Shown in pieces: positions 23,135 through 35,207 of a stretch of 64,000 nt of DNA. The translations under genes and the position numbers were made by a program. The stretch covers positions 62,001 through 126,000 of the forward strand of contig JAKOGI010000110.1 of assembly GCA_029747015.1 (NCBI GenBank). Reading direction: 5' to 3'. The stretch comes from Carnegiea gigantea (lineage: Eukaryota > Streptophyta > Magnoliopsida > Caryophyllales > Cactaceae). The notes beneath the pieces are model-generated. The model was given only the letters and a program-made list of their open reading frames with translations, had not been told where the DNA came from and searched no databases. Every line of letters begins with the position of its first letter. The stretch's first letter is position 1.

Positions 23135-23614
23135 CGGTTGCTCTCCAAGGTTAACTCAATACTCTTGAACGCGTGCACTTCGCGACCAAGAGTTTGAAGT
23201 GTGCAGTATGTGAGCCCAGAATACGCAAAGAAGAAGAAGAAGGAGGAAGGAGGAAGTGTGTGTGTTGTAGTGAAGAGCAATGCTGCTAAGTCCTCTATTT
23301 ATGGGGGAAATATAGTTGTTACAAGGCCGTTAAAATGGCACAGAATAAGGTAGCATATCTGGCAGCATTGAAGGGGATGAGGAGGACCAGGAAGGCCATA
23401 ACGGTATGGAGTGATTCACGAAAGATCTTAACGTAATATCTGGCAGCATTCACGTAATCTGTTGCGAAAATATTAGACGAAATTCTTCCAAAAAGATAGA
23501 TAGACCCGCAGCCCGCAACGCACCCCACGCAGACAGGGGCGGCGGCGGCGCACGCACGTGTGGTTGCCCAAGACACCCTCAACTCCATAAACCATAGTCT
23601 TGAGTTATTCAACA

Positions 23615-24671
23615 GAAGCAAGAAAAGTGGGATATATAAACCCCTCAAAACATCCCTAAAAGTTCCATGTGGAACAAATGTAAAAGAGAGAAAAAAAGGG
23701 GGAAAGGCTTGCCATTACATTACTCTAACATAATACAATAAAAAAATTGTCATTAAAAATAAATTATACATCATAGTGCATGCAATCCAATAGATCGATT
23801 TAAACATTGAATTAGTAGATCAAAGAAAATACCTGATTCGATTGTCTCAAAAAGCACAATATAAAAATTACTGGTAGAAATCTACTACCCATGTTTCGCA
23901 AAAATGGCGAAACAAGTGTTTTGTAAGCAACTTGTCATATGCATGGCGATCGTGTTCAGAATACATGGTGGTTGGGTGACATAAAATCACATTACGGTGC
24001 TCTCTTTTTTCTTTTCTTTTCTTTTTTTTTTTTAAAAAAATGGAGATTGCAACTTGGTAGATTCCTCTGATTAGATTGCAGTATTTAGACTGTTGTTATT
24101 ATTAGTACTTGTATTTAACTATTTATCCACACCTAATCCTAATTAGCTAGACTGCTGCGCGAAGCCAAGTCTGAATTAAGGCCGCCTAATTAGAGAGAGA
24201 AATTGTAATTAATAATCATTGTATTGAAGATATTAGAAATTAGGGTGCGTCATCTAATCAAGAATCATGCAGCGCACGTTGTGGTCTGAGAAACATCCAA
24301 ATCGGAGCTTTGTCTGTTTTTCATTTTTGGATGGAGACATCAACGTGGGGGAGCCCATTGCCAGTGTCCCTGCCCTACCTCCAAGTCGACATATTAAACT
24401 TTTTCTTTTTCAACCCGTCGTGTTAGCTTAAGGAGTGTGAACTCCGAACCATGAATATATCTATGAACTTGTGTCAACTTCCTATATTTTATTAAATGTA
24501 TAAGAGCCTCTTGGAATTTAACTATTATCATACTTCATACTAGAGGAAGATTTGTTCACACAATATTCGAAGGGTGAAGTTTGATAGTCGTATGTAACTT
24601 GACAACAAAGATAAGATCGCATCTTAAGCATGCCCCAAACTAAAGCAAGTTCAATCTCCAAAAAAATTTAA
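23615..24671. other. AT-rich intergenic DNA
   Basis: No gene was recognised. A C/T-rich run followed by T and A runs lies at about 24005-24040. Confidence 0.5.
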
Positions 24672-25012
24672 GTCATGCTCGGCAAAATTAACTGTTTAGG
24701 TACTGTACAACAGTTTAGGTAACTGATAAAGTTTCTAATTTAGCTGTTAGCAGATAGTTGTTTAGATCAACTGTTGAAATAAATGTGTTCGGCAAATTAA
24801 GCCGTTGGATTAGCTGATTAATGCAAATTGACATAAAAGGATGTAGACAATTTTCAAATATAAAGTTTCCAAAGGATATTTTTTGGTTAAAAAATATGAA
24901 ACCGCTGCTTCTGAATGTCAAAGCTAATACTGTTAGCTTTTTAAAAATGTTGCTTAAAATATTAAATATTACTTAAAATGCTAGTCAAGACGTTAGATTA
25001 CCAAACACTGAA
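24672..25012. mobile_element. AT-rich MITE-like element (copy 3)
   Basis: The left end TGCTCGGCAAAATTAACTG and the right end GTTAGATTACCAAACACTG are imperfect inverses. It is about 340 bp and non-coding. Confidence 0.5.
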
Positions 25013-25990
25013 AATTGATTAATTCATATATTTACTCGGTCAGAACACTAAATATTACTTAAAATGATGCTACTGAATATGACCTTAATGTGTTTACGTA
25101 CAGAGAAACACGCAGACAAAGCTCGAGTACGAGTTTTGTTCGTGGGATTGCATTTTGAAGTTCGCTGGAGCGGACACGTATCATATTTTCTCTTCCAGCT
25201 CTGCAGATGCTTGGGAGTACATGTTTTCCTTCGTTTTTTATTTGCTACGTGCATCAAAACTAATGAGAATTGTACCGAATTTAGCGGCCGACAAATTCGT
25301 ATGTACAAATACAGCATTAATATATGGACGCACTCATTGAATTCGCTAACACATATATTATTGTACAACCGTTTTCATTTTGTAGCTCGTTTTCGGCCCG
25401 ATGTAGGCAGAGTTGGGCTGGACTCTTAACTTTGGCCCTTTTGGATCTTATCTAAATTAATCCCTTATACTGTCATACATGGAAAAATTCATTTGTGCAA
25501 AATATGCCAAACACAAGGGAAACAAGAACATGAACAAATTAGATCATCTGATGTAGAGTAGGAAAGATGACTGGGATGGAGCAGGATGTGTTCCTTCTCC
25601 TTTGAAACAAACATTCTCTCACCACTGGGGGTTTTCCCGAGCAAAACCTGATACATTAATGTATCTTACATATAATTCATTCTACATCTCTAGCCCTACG
25701 TGAGTGGCAGAAGAACAGTGAGTGAGTCTCGCCACGAAACGCAGAGGTCATATTAAGCATATGACAAAGGACCAAATCCTTGAGATAGTTTAGGTTCTAC
25801 GAAAGGGTACAGCACAAATCACAACAGTTGGCTAAGAAGCTCTTGGGGTCTAACCTAATCTTATAGACAAGCCCTACCTACTGAGCTCGAACCCAGGGTA
25901 GGATAGTAGAGAAGACGTACCAGAAAGGATGGCTATGTTTTGCTTACTGGGAAATTAGGACAGGTGAAATGGCTTCTATACAGGCGTGTC
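25013..25990. other. region downstream of the RING-CH gene
   Basis: The part nearest 25990 probably holds the 3' UTR of the RING-CH gene. At about 25864-25876 the minus strand has GGTTCGAGCTC, resembling a tRNA-type B box, but no A box was found. No other feature was recognised. Confidence 0.4.
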
Positions 25991-28900
25991 TTACGAAGGT
26001 ACGTTGAAGTGAAAAAGCCAGGAGATGACAAACGCAAAGACCATACAAGCCAGTAGGAAGTTCAAAAACCGATGCCCTTGCCAGAAGTGCCGAGTCTCGG
26101 CCGGGTGAGGTGGGGCACCAGTTGCAGCTGCTGTTTCATTGGTCTCATTCCATTGTTCCGTCATCTCTACCTCATTCACCCCAACAACATTCCTCGCAGT
26201 TGAGCCACAGATCTCACAGGTTCTGCATTCAGATTAAAGAGATTAGGAAATCGCATCCAATAAAGAAAAATGCCGTGCCAAGCAGAAAGTTCTTTCACAC
26301 AAACAAAACACAAGAGGATCCACAATAAACACAGTTATCATTAAACACCAGCCCACACGAGCGAATTGTTCAGATATTGCACTTCGCAATTCAGTGAAAC
26401 AGAGAAAATGAAGGCAAGCTACCAAGTCAAACAACAGCTCAGGTACCTCCGTGTTGGTCCGATAAGCTCAAATTGGGCACTTAGTCCGCAGGAGTAAGGC
26501 AAATATAACGATTTCAAGACGTGGAAAAAGATAGCAATTGAAACGATACTTTGGTTGACCAAGATATTTTGTAGGAACACAATCATATGACACCTGTATC
26601 TTTTGTTTTATACTTCGATACATAATCACCAAAAAATGAGGCTGATTGATGATGGTCCCCAGCATTCAACTCAGTTGCCAGCGACCTGTATCATATACAA
26701 AAACGTGATTCGATTTTGAGAAAAATTTAGCTGAATTGCATCTCATAGATATTATGTTTGCTCACCAAAGATCATCCAATACCTAATAATTTTACTTCTA
26801 TCACATCAATGCTGATACCCTGGAAAGCTCTTCCTGGAAGAGCATTGACAAAGTAAACCACGAAGAAATTCCAAACAGATACCTCCAATCTACAAAGAGG
26901 AACCCCCAAGAGCTCACAAAAATCCAAAAACCCCATCCAAAAGCTTATCTTCTCACACGAAAGAAGCAACACAGTTTAGCTTTATCTGAAAAGACAAGAT
27001 ATTCAACAACCAAGAACCAACTGGTCTCTAGCTCTAGCAGTAGGTGGCTCCACCATCCCATAATTGACATCAAGAAAACCAATTCTCTCAATGCCAGCCA
27101 GTAAAATTGGTTAGGAATAGAGTAACAGGTGAATACCATCTGAAAGGAAGATTAAAAAGGAGGCATAAAAATCAAAGCTTGGCCAGCTTATTTAGAAGTT
27201 TGCCCCAACCAATTCAATTGGTCATGTCCATACATTTTTAAATCCTTTCTCCTTCTAGTAGAGAAGACCACCAACTCCATAGTTCATCTCCCATTTCATT
27301 GTATGCCAGACACGATAAGTGATCTCAAAGTTGAACTAAAAGCTTAAACTCACACTTTCAACGTGGACATATTTGAACCAGGTAGAAAAGCCGATATTAT
27401 GGAAATTGTGCTCATGATTTAATGTTAGTCTCCCCGGGTCTACTAGGGGATTAAGGGTCCTGCGCAAGCTGACCTATTTCCAGAAAGCCATCAATCAATT
27501 GACTGGAGATCTAAAGCCACTGTCTTCCCAACAACTTGACTTAGAAAATAATATAGTCAAGAACCAACGCTACCTTAGTCCACCAATACCCCGATATCAA
27601 ATGAAACCTTGACACATCAACTCATACCAGAAGCTCACGGAACTTCATATACAACAGCTAGATTTCAACATCAGAACTACAACGTTACCCGCTCCTTGTC
27701 CCTGAATTTGAGTTACATCAGAGTTCACACAGGCTATACCAAAAAGATGGTGCTTTACAGTTAGGAAACACAAACGAATGGCCAAAGCATGATGCTTCAC
27801 CACACCAAATTTATAAGAAATAAGGAATTGGTTGAAGCCCAGGAATCTGTCAAAAATTTGAGGACAGAAAGATAAAAACAACAAACAAGTCAAAGGAAAA
27901 AGACGAACACCAAATACTAGGGGACTCCATCCTTTGTAGCAAGTAGCAACAATTGCAGAGCTAAGAAATCCAATTTTCAAGTTTCAATTATCTAGGAAGA
28001 CATCCTTTCAGCATTATGAACATTAATTTTTGAACAATCTTCCCCAACATATCAATGTGCAAAGAATTCAATTAATATCAAACTCAATAACCACCTCATT
28101 TAAGACCTTTCCAACAAGTACTTTTCCCGACAGAGAGGTCAGGGATAATTGCCATTACTAGAACACCCTACGCCCTTCCACAATGAGCCAGATTAAGTGG
28201 GGACAGGAGCCCAAAACAAGAAGCACAACTAAGAGTTTGATGGCAAAAATTCTACGATAGCAAACTGTGGATCAGCAACAATGGTACCATATCCGTGAAG
28301 TCAAATATCATTGCTATAGGTACCATTGGCGCTATATGCTTTATCAGAACAGCAAACAAAGGTAGGTCACTGATGCGTCTTTCTTTCTCTACGCTTATAT
28401 CCATATGCCCGTTTTCCAGCCAAAAAAAAGTATATTAATACAGATAAATAGAGGACATTCGTATATAGAAGCGAACTTGTGATAGTCGACTCACTACTTG
28501 TGAACATGAATAAAGACCAATGCAATCTTCATTAATCAAAAGTTCCAGAGAATTCAAGAAGGTGGCTAAGCAAACAACCAAAAGACAAGTTCTACATTTA
28601 GGAATACAAGATTACACAAATCTTACTGAAAGTAACACCCAACTCAGAAAATGTTAAATTTTCACTTTCATACACCAACAGAAAAAGCAGATAATTCATA
28701 TTCATTGGGAATAAATGCAATTGCCATCAAACTTTATCAATTGAGAAGGATCAACACAAGGAAATCAGCAACGGAAAGAAGTTAGCTTTTAGAAAACTTG
28801 GCTTGAAAGTAATGAATCAAAGAAAAACCCAAAAACCAAATACATTTGATAAATGCAAAGAACAAATTTCTTTCACCTTTTGCTTTATTTGCCAGATTCC

Positions 28901-29886
28901 TTCATTGAATTGGAATCACTTTACTTTGTTTTTGACATTTCCATCTTTCTCCAACAGACGGTATTCATTTATTCCCACCCCAACTTTTGCAGCACCAACA
29001 TCCCTTTTAGTGAGTATAACTCTTTTCTTAATTTCCTAAACTAACAAAGTGAATGAGCGCAAAAAGAAAGCACCAAGATGAGTCATCCCACCCCTAAAAG
29101 GTCACACCCAGGGACCGATTTGCCAAGCAATAAGACCAAGAACAATGAGTGAGGCTAAGCAATCTGCTGTTCAAGTAATCACAAACTTGGATCTTATCCT
29201 TCAAAAATGCATAACAATTTCTATCAATTAGCCCCATAAATTATCAGAAAACCCCATAACTACAGAACTAAATGACTATTCAAAACAATGAAATCCCTGA
29301 AGAAAAACTAAAGATCAACACATATCAAAATTTCAAGACACCCATATCAAAAATCAACCAAAGAGTATCAACAACTGGACCAAAATAGAACAATGTAATA
29401 AACAGATCAAATTTTTAGAAGTGCTTACTTATTGCCTCTGATTTTGAACCAAGCCTCAGCACACTGTTTGTGTGCAGCAGCTAAATCATCCTTACAAGAA
29501 CACCCCAATTCAATAGGGAGTCCAGACTCAGGGTTGGACGCATCCAAGCTGAGGTGGCAAATCCGACAATCTCTCTCCACTTTTACAGAATGCACACCTA
29601 CACTCACCTTGGTCTCCGCCACCACCCCTCCACCGCCACTGCCACTCTCCAGATCCACAACCTCCTCCGTGGAAGACTCATACACACAAGAAGAAGATGT
29701 AGAGGACGAAGAAGACCTCCTACCCTTCTCAGTACCCACCGCTCCACCGACAATCTCTGCTTCCTCAGAGCTGCTCTCCTCGTCGGAGCACCGGGGACTC
29801 TCCTCGTCTGAGTCGGAGGAGGCGGCGGAACATCGGTGGGAAATTCCTTGCTCAATGTCAATGTGGGATGAGATCGGGGTTGCCAT
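25991..29886 (-). CDS. RING-CH (RINGv, C4HC3) membrane-anchored E3 ubiquitin ligase
   Basis: Two exons, 29886-29429 and 26222-25991, joined by a GT-AG intron (donor GTAAGC, acceptor TGCAG) that splits a Lys codon; 229 residues. The N-terminal ~100 residues are acidic and Ser-rich, likely disordered. The RING-CH domain spans 107-158 with ligands Cys107, Cys110, Cys129, Cys131, His139, Cys142, Cys155 and Cys158, spaced C-x2-C-x18-C-x-C-x7-H-x2-C-x12-C-x2-C with the conserved Trp146. The intron cuts the domain between the sixth and seventh ligands, and only the spliced form restores it, which supports the model. A single hydrophobic segment near the C-terminus (FLNFLLACMVFAFVISWLF) should anchor it in a membrane. 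Proteins of this family transfer ubiquitin from an E2 to membrane-associated targets; the substrate is unknown. Confidence 0.93.
26223..29428 (-). other. single long intron of the RING-CH gene
   Basis: 3,206 bp, moderately AT-rich. No reading frame with protein-like composition was recognised and no transposon termini were seen. Confidence 0.75.
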
Positions 29887-30105
29887 TTGAGTGAACCTTC
29901 ATGCAACAGGGGGGAGATATGAGCAAAGCTCAAAGAACCCACAAAAATGGCGTCTTTTTTTTTTTCTGGGATTTATACAAGTTGGGTTCTTTTTGTCTCC
30001 TATAACTATCTCTTCCTCTGTATCTCCCGTGTGTGGGGATTTGGTTGTGCTACTCCATTGGAAGTAGGTGAAGGTGAAGAGGAGCAGGAGGAAGCCCGGC
30101 CACAA

Positions 30106-32194
30106 TAATGAGGCTTTCTTTGTCTCTGGTGGTTTCGGTTATGCTCTGGTCACGAGCATTATTTAACCCCCATGGCAGCGCTGATGAGAGAGAATTATGG
30201 GCCCATGCTTTGTCACAGATATGGGGCCTGGACTGAAAAAAAAAATATATAATTTAATTGACAGAAAATTGGGAAAAGTTGAAAATCAATTTTAAAAAAT
30301 TGAGAACTTCTCAAAAAATAAGAAAAAATTGAAAGAAATAGAAACGAGTTATGAATTTAACTTGGTTAAGTCGGAATAAATTGAAAAATATAAGTAAAAA
30401 TTTGGAATAAGATTAACCTAATTGAAAGAATTTGGATAGAATTCAACTACTTGAAATAATTTGGAATAAAATAAACTTAATTGAATAGTTAGAAATAAAT
30501 TGAAAAGATTCACTTTTTATTTTTTATTCTTTTAATGTGAAGGGTATAAATTGGGGAAAAAAAATTGAATCTAAGATCTTGCAAATGTACAATGTCAATT
30601 TAACTATTTAGGTAATAAATTTTGTAATTTTTTATTAGACAATACAAATATACAATGAATTATTTTATTTTTTTTGAACGAATCTATTTTTTTTGTTAAG
30701 TTTCATATGCAATATTTCTTTATTTATATTGCTAATTTTGATAGTGGGTCTATTTTATGTTTTAATCTTTATAAATTTTTAGGAAGAAAGTTAACTAGTT
30801 AGTAGATTAATGTAGCCTGGTAAAACTCAGCTTAGATTCTGGAGCATGAAAAGCGTTATTAATTAAATCGACAAGTTGTCAAATCCTGGGAGCGGATTAT
30901 CTAACTCCTCTGCCAAGTGATGGAGCTTTTCAACTCAAATTGCGTAATGTCACATGGCTTTGGTCCATTTTGAAGAGATCAAGGAAATACACGTAATTAA
31001 AACTTGGCTGATTTACGGATTAAATTATTCTCGCAAATGAAAAAGAAGTTAATTTGGCTTGATTCAATCATGAGTTTCACTTATACTCATATTTTGATGC
31101 TTACAAATTAGGTCACTCAGTTCAAATTAGTTTTAGGGTCTTTCTTTTCAATTGATCATAAGTATTTATCATTAGTATTGAATGCTGATCAATACCAAAC
31201 CATCTAGTTATGATTTGCACTCATCAGAACTGATCAAGAATAAGTTACTTAGAATAACTTAAAGAGAATATGCCATTACAGTACGGACATGGAATATATC
31301 TGCTCAAGCACAGTATGCTTTGCTGCCTATGTTGTAATGCAATCCATTATGGGTGAAGTTTGTGTACGCAACTATGCATCATTGCATCCTTAACTTTTAC
31401 TTGTAGTACTATAAAGCGCGATGACGGTGGAAAATATACAGTACTCTAACTTCTGACAAAGAACACAGCACTTGTTTTATAGAAGCATATTAACAAATGT
31501 ACATGCATTAGTTAAACAAGGTGATGAAGTCTTTGTTATCCTAAATTACGAAACCTCCCTAATGGTGAACACATCATGTTTGGTAGTTGAATTATTTACA
31601 TGTTGAGTTATAGTTTGCACTTAATCTTTCCTAGTAAAATGAACTGATCAGAAAGAGGAAAAAAAGAAAAGCTAATTAGGCTTCACTAATTTACTTGTTT
31701 GGAATCTTCAACATAACCGTGTCTTTTTCTTCCCAACAAGTAAGCCTTTTCTTTTTTTCAAGAAGTACTTTCAGAGTTTTGGTTGTCCACTGTTTTTAAG
31801 GTTTGCATAACATATAATTATAGAATCCTTTTTTTTTTTGGTTGAAAGATATAATTACAGAATCTTGAATTTGTATTGAATTAATTTAATTTAAATTCTT
31901 TATTTCGCATGATTTTTAGGAAAACTTAATTATGTTCAAGCGTTTAAAATCAAGAATCAGCTTTGTCCGTTTTAATTGTTACCTAATCATAAGGTCCTTG
32001 AGATGTACCAGTCTTGATTAATAATTTGATCTTTAAAGAGTACATGCCAATAACGAGAAGCCTCGTTGACATTTGGTTGTAACTACCAATTATGAGTAGC
32101 TTCCAATCATTAAATGCTAATGAAAACACCCATTAATTCAATGATGGTAGGTAATTTTCTAAAATTCAATAGCAACATTCTTAATAATGCTAAA
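30106..32194. other. AT-rich intergenic DNA
   Basis: Adjoins the RING-CH promoter. The stretch 30240-30510 is repetitive, with AATTGAAA and TTGGAATAA words, and may be a decayed MITE. No gene was recognised. Confidence 0.5.
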
Positions 32195-33480
32195 TACATC
32201 AACAACAACTCTCAGTGTGGATTTTACTTTTGAAGAGTTTGGGGATATCGAGAAGTAAATAGTCTTACCTTTATAAATATGATTGTCCATAGAAAAGGTG
32301 ATTCCAATAGGGCCATAGGCCCACATAAAAAATCTTGCGAAAAATATTTTAAAAGCTGAAAATAGTTTGAATAAACAAAGGTAACAAACCTATGACATAA
32401 TTTAGATAACATTAATTAAGATGAACAACCAAGGAAGTGTAAAAGTTGTATGTACCTTAAGCAGCATGCAACGACATAAGACTAATATGGCCCTGAGCAT
32501 TCTACAAAACATTTGGAATTGGAGGAATAATAATGCAAATGCGGTGAGGATACTACTAACATACAAAACACATCTAATGCAAGATGTCATAAAGGTCAAT
32601 ACAATCCCACATATTTCTTATCATTCAAAAACCAAAAGAGTGCTAAGCAGGTAACTATCTAATGGTCCAAAATCTTAATTCTAAACCTCCATAAATTTCT
32701 ATCACGAGTGATGTCATCCATTAGCTATAAAAATTTTAAATCATGTCTAATCACCTCGTCCCAACGTTTTTTAGGTTATCATCAGCCTCTTCTGCAACCC
32801 AGGAGGTTTTATCTCATATCTTCTCACAGGTGCTTCTCCACTCCTTTTCTCCATTGACCAAATCATATAATCTGATTTCTCTCATCTTATCTTCTATGAG
32901 CGTCACTTTTACTTTGTTTCTAATTACCTCATTTTTTATCCCATCCAATCTTGCGTTGCAGCTCATTCCCGAAATTATTTTCATCTCTGCTACCATCAAC
33001 CTATAGACTTGAGTCCTTTTTATTGGTCAACACTTGAAGCCACACAACAGTACTAATGTAACTACCATATGATAAACTTTACCTTTTAATCATATCAAAA
33101 TCCTCTTATCATATATAACACCCATGGCGCATTTGTCTATTTTTGTCATCCCACTTTAATACAATGGTTAATGTCTTCGTTAATATCGCCTTACTCTTGA
33201 AGAAACGAGCCCGAATATTTCAACTTTTTCACCCTTGGTATAGCTATATCCCATCAATAGCCACTGCTCCACTACCCTCCTTCAATTCTGTCTTTCCCTC
33301 TGCTGAAACCACATCTCAAATATTAAGTTTTTGATCTACTTAATTTAAAACCCCTAAAGTCCAAGATATGCCTCATCAGTCGATCAAACTTACTGTTAAT
33401 TTCATCCATGCTCTCATCAATAAGGACTATCACTTTTACAAATAGCATATATATAACATGGTACTTCATATTAGATCTCT
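32195..33480 (-). mobile_element. decayed RTE-type LINE fragment
   Basis: Positions 32200-32320 match the 3' UTR of the LINE at 18768 (CTCAGTGTGG, GAGTTTGGGGA, GATTCCAAT..GGCC). Positions 32999-32814 on the minus strand read MMVAEMKIISGMSCNARLDGI, a degraded form of the same C-terminal region. Around 33350-33430 the minus strand still has DESMDEIN-like residues, as downstream of the YADD box in RTE reverse transcriptase. Stops and frameshifts are frequent, so it is clearly older than the copy at 18768. Confidence 0.6.
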
Positions 33481-34380
33481 TTCATGAGTTCATCTATAAC
33501 TCTAGGATTTCTTTAGTATTGAATATTTATTGTTAAAATGTGAGATGTTTCATGACCAACATATAGATACACACGTCTTCTTTAACTTATGGTCTGCAAA
33601 ACTACGGATGTGATGAATATCAAAGGTTGAAATTAATCAGCATGAATCTGATCTTTCAGATCGAACTGACTCTTAACAAAGGAACAATACAATACTAACG
33701 TACATAGTACTGTACCAAAAAGCATGCATGGTCAGGATGGGTACGTACACACATGAATTTCTGAATTTCATATCACATTCACGAGGCAGGCAGGCTACGT
33801 GATCACAAAACGGTAGCAGATCCACAAGATTTTTTTCCTTTTTTCTTTTTTTTATTTTCCTTTTTGTCCTTTTCACGTATTACTTGATCTGCATTATCTT
33901 TATTAATAATTGTATTTACTCAACATCACGGGTTTACGTACGACACTTCCCATCCATCATGGAAACTACGATGGAGAAAAACTCGAAATTACCCATGCAG
34001 TTAATGTGGAATCCTGGTCAAAGTGAGGGCAAGACTGACATTCCGCAGTGCAGGGTGGTTACGTTTACGTATGAGATCAGGCAATATCAAGCAGGAATAA
34101 GATATCTTCCTTTATAGCATTGGGAGTTACATGGATTGTCAGTCTACAATTAAATTAGTGGCATCAGATGAAGTACGAATCAGAATCACTTTCTTTTATG
34201 ATGTCAGTTGCATGTATCTGAATATATGAAACTTCAACTTAGATTATTGTATCTCTGGTATGTCTGTATCTTCCAAGATCTTCTTGGGTGCAGCTTCGTC
34301 ACTTTCTACTTGGTGTGGAGAATTGATTGGATTTTGGCTTTTTGAATGGAATTGTGAGTCGAACTGGGCACATGTATTAT
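33481..34380. other. intergenic DNA, nothing recognised
   Basis: Contains a purine/pyrimidine-biased T-rich run at about 33826-33870. No gene or repeat ends were found. Confidence 0.5.
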
Positions 34381-34675
34381 TAGGCCTTGTTCTTTTCTTT
34401 CATAAATCTCAATTTATTAACTTTAATTTATTTTAATTCACTTTAATTCACTTCATGAACTTCATAAAAAATACTTATTTCAACTCACTTAATACTATTT
34501 TAATCAATTTTTACCCATCATATAAAAAAAATTCAACTCATTTCAACCAAATTCAACTAATTACTTCAACTCACTTCAACAAAAAAATATCTACTTCAAC
34601 CCACTTCTAGCAATCTCGACCAACTTTATCTATTTTTCAACCCATATTTTTTAATGAAAAGAACAGACCCTTAGT
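34381..34675. mobile_element. MITE-like element with GTTCTTTTC termini
   Basis: The left end GGCCTTGTTCTTTTCTTTCA and the right end TTAATGAAAAGAACAGACCC are imperfect inverted repeats of about 18 bp. The interior is built from repeated TTCAACTCACTTCAAC words. A possible TTAG duplication flanks it, but this is uncertain. Confidence 0.55.
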
Positions 34676-35149
34676 TGTTCACTTGTTCTAAGATCTCAAT
34701 CTCCGTTTTTTGTGACATATTCGATATTTATTTGATATCAGCATATTTTTTTTTTTGAACATTGAGATAGCATATAAAAATTGAATTCTGAATGGGATAT
34801 GTATGCTATATAAGAATAGTATATATGGGTGAGTTTTTGAACTACATTAATTGTACCATTTACATATTAAAATGTTCGCTTTAATTAGATCTATAAAAAC
34901 GTTATATATAACAGATAATATAACAACACTACTTAATTTTAGTACACATTGTCCCTAATTTTGTTTCTCATATTTTTCCTGGACAAATTAGGTGTAACAT
35001 ACATGATTTGAAAATTTTCGACATGGCATATCAATCCTATTTGAGCTTGATTTGCTAGATAAATAAAAATAATTTCCCATTCTCCGTCAATATTCATTTA
35101 GAAGTGCAAGTGAAAAACAGACAAGAACAGTTTGAATACACGAATTAAG

Positions 35150-35152
<3 letters not shown>

Positions 35153-35200
<48 letters not shown>
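35153..35200. repeat. (AT)n microsatellite
   Basis: About 24 uninterrupted AT units. Confidence 0.97.

Positions 35201-35207
<7 letters not shown>

Larger units (their letters stand above)
19685..23614 (-). mobile_element. candidate Copia-like solo LTR, interrupted by a gypsy solo LTR
   Basis: Outside the long solo LTR, the flanks 19685-19806 and 23135-23614 together form about 600 bp. On the minus strand this begins TGTTGAATAACTC and ends CCTCCAACA, so it has TG...CA ends with TGTTG/CAACA inverted termini. A TATA-like CATAAATAGAGGA lies at about 23297 on the minus strand, with about 300 bp before it and 290 bp after, a plausible U3-R-U5 layout. I could not find matching target duplications outside 19685 and 23614, so this is tentative. 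Confidence 0.4.

Noticed and set aside
23319..23648. 109-codon minus-strand frame with Cys/Ala-rich centre
   Set aside because: It falls in sequence with LTR-like ends and promoter layout; no protein family is recognisable.
25864..25876. tRNA-like B box GGTTCGAGCTC on the minus strand, possible SINE
   Set aside because: No A box at the right distance and no clover-leaf could be drawn; more likely part of the 3' region of the RING-CH gene.
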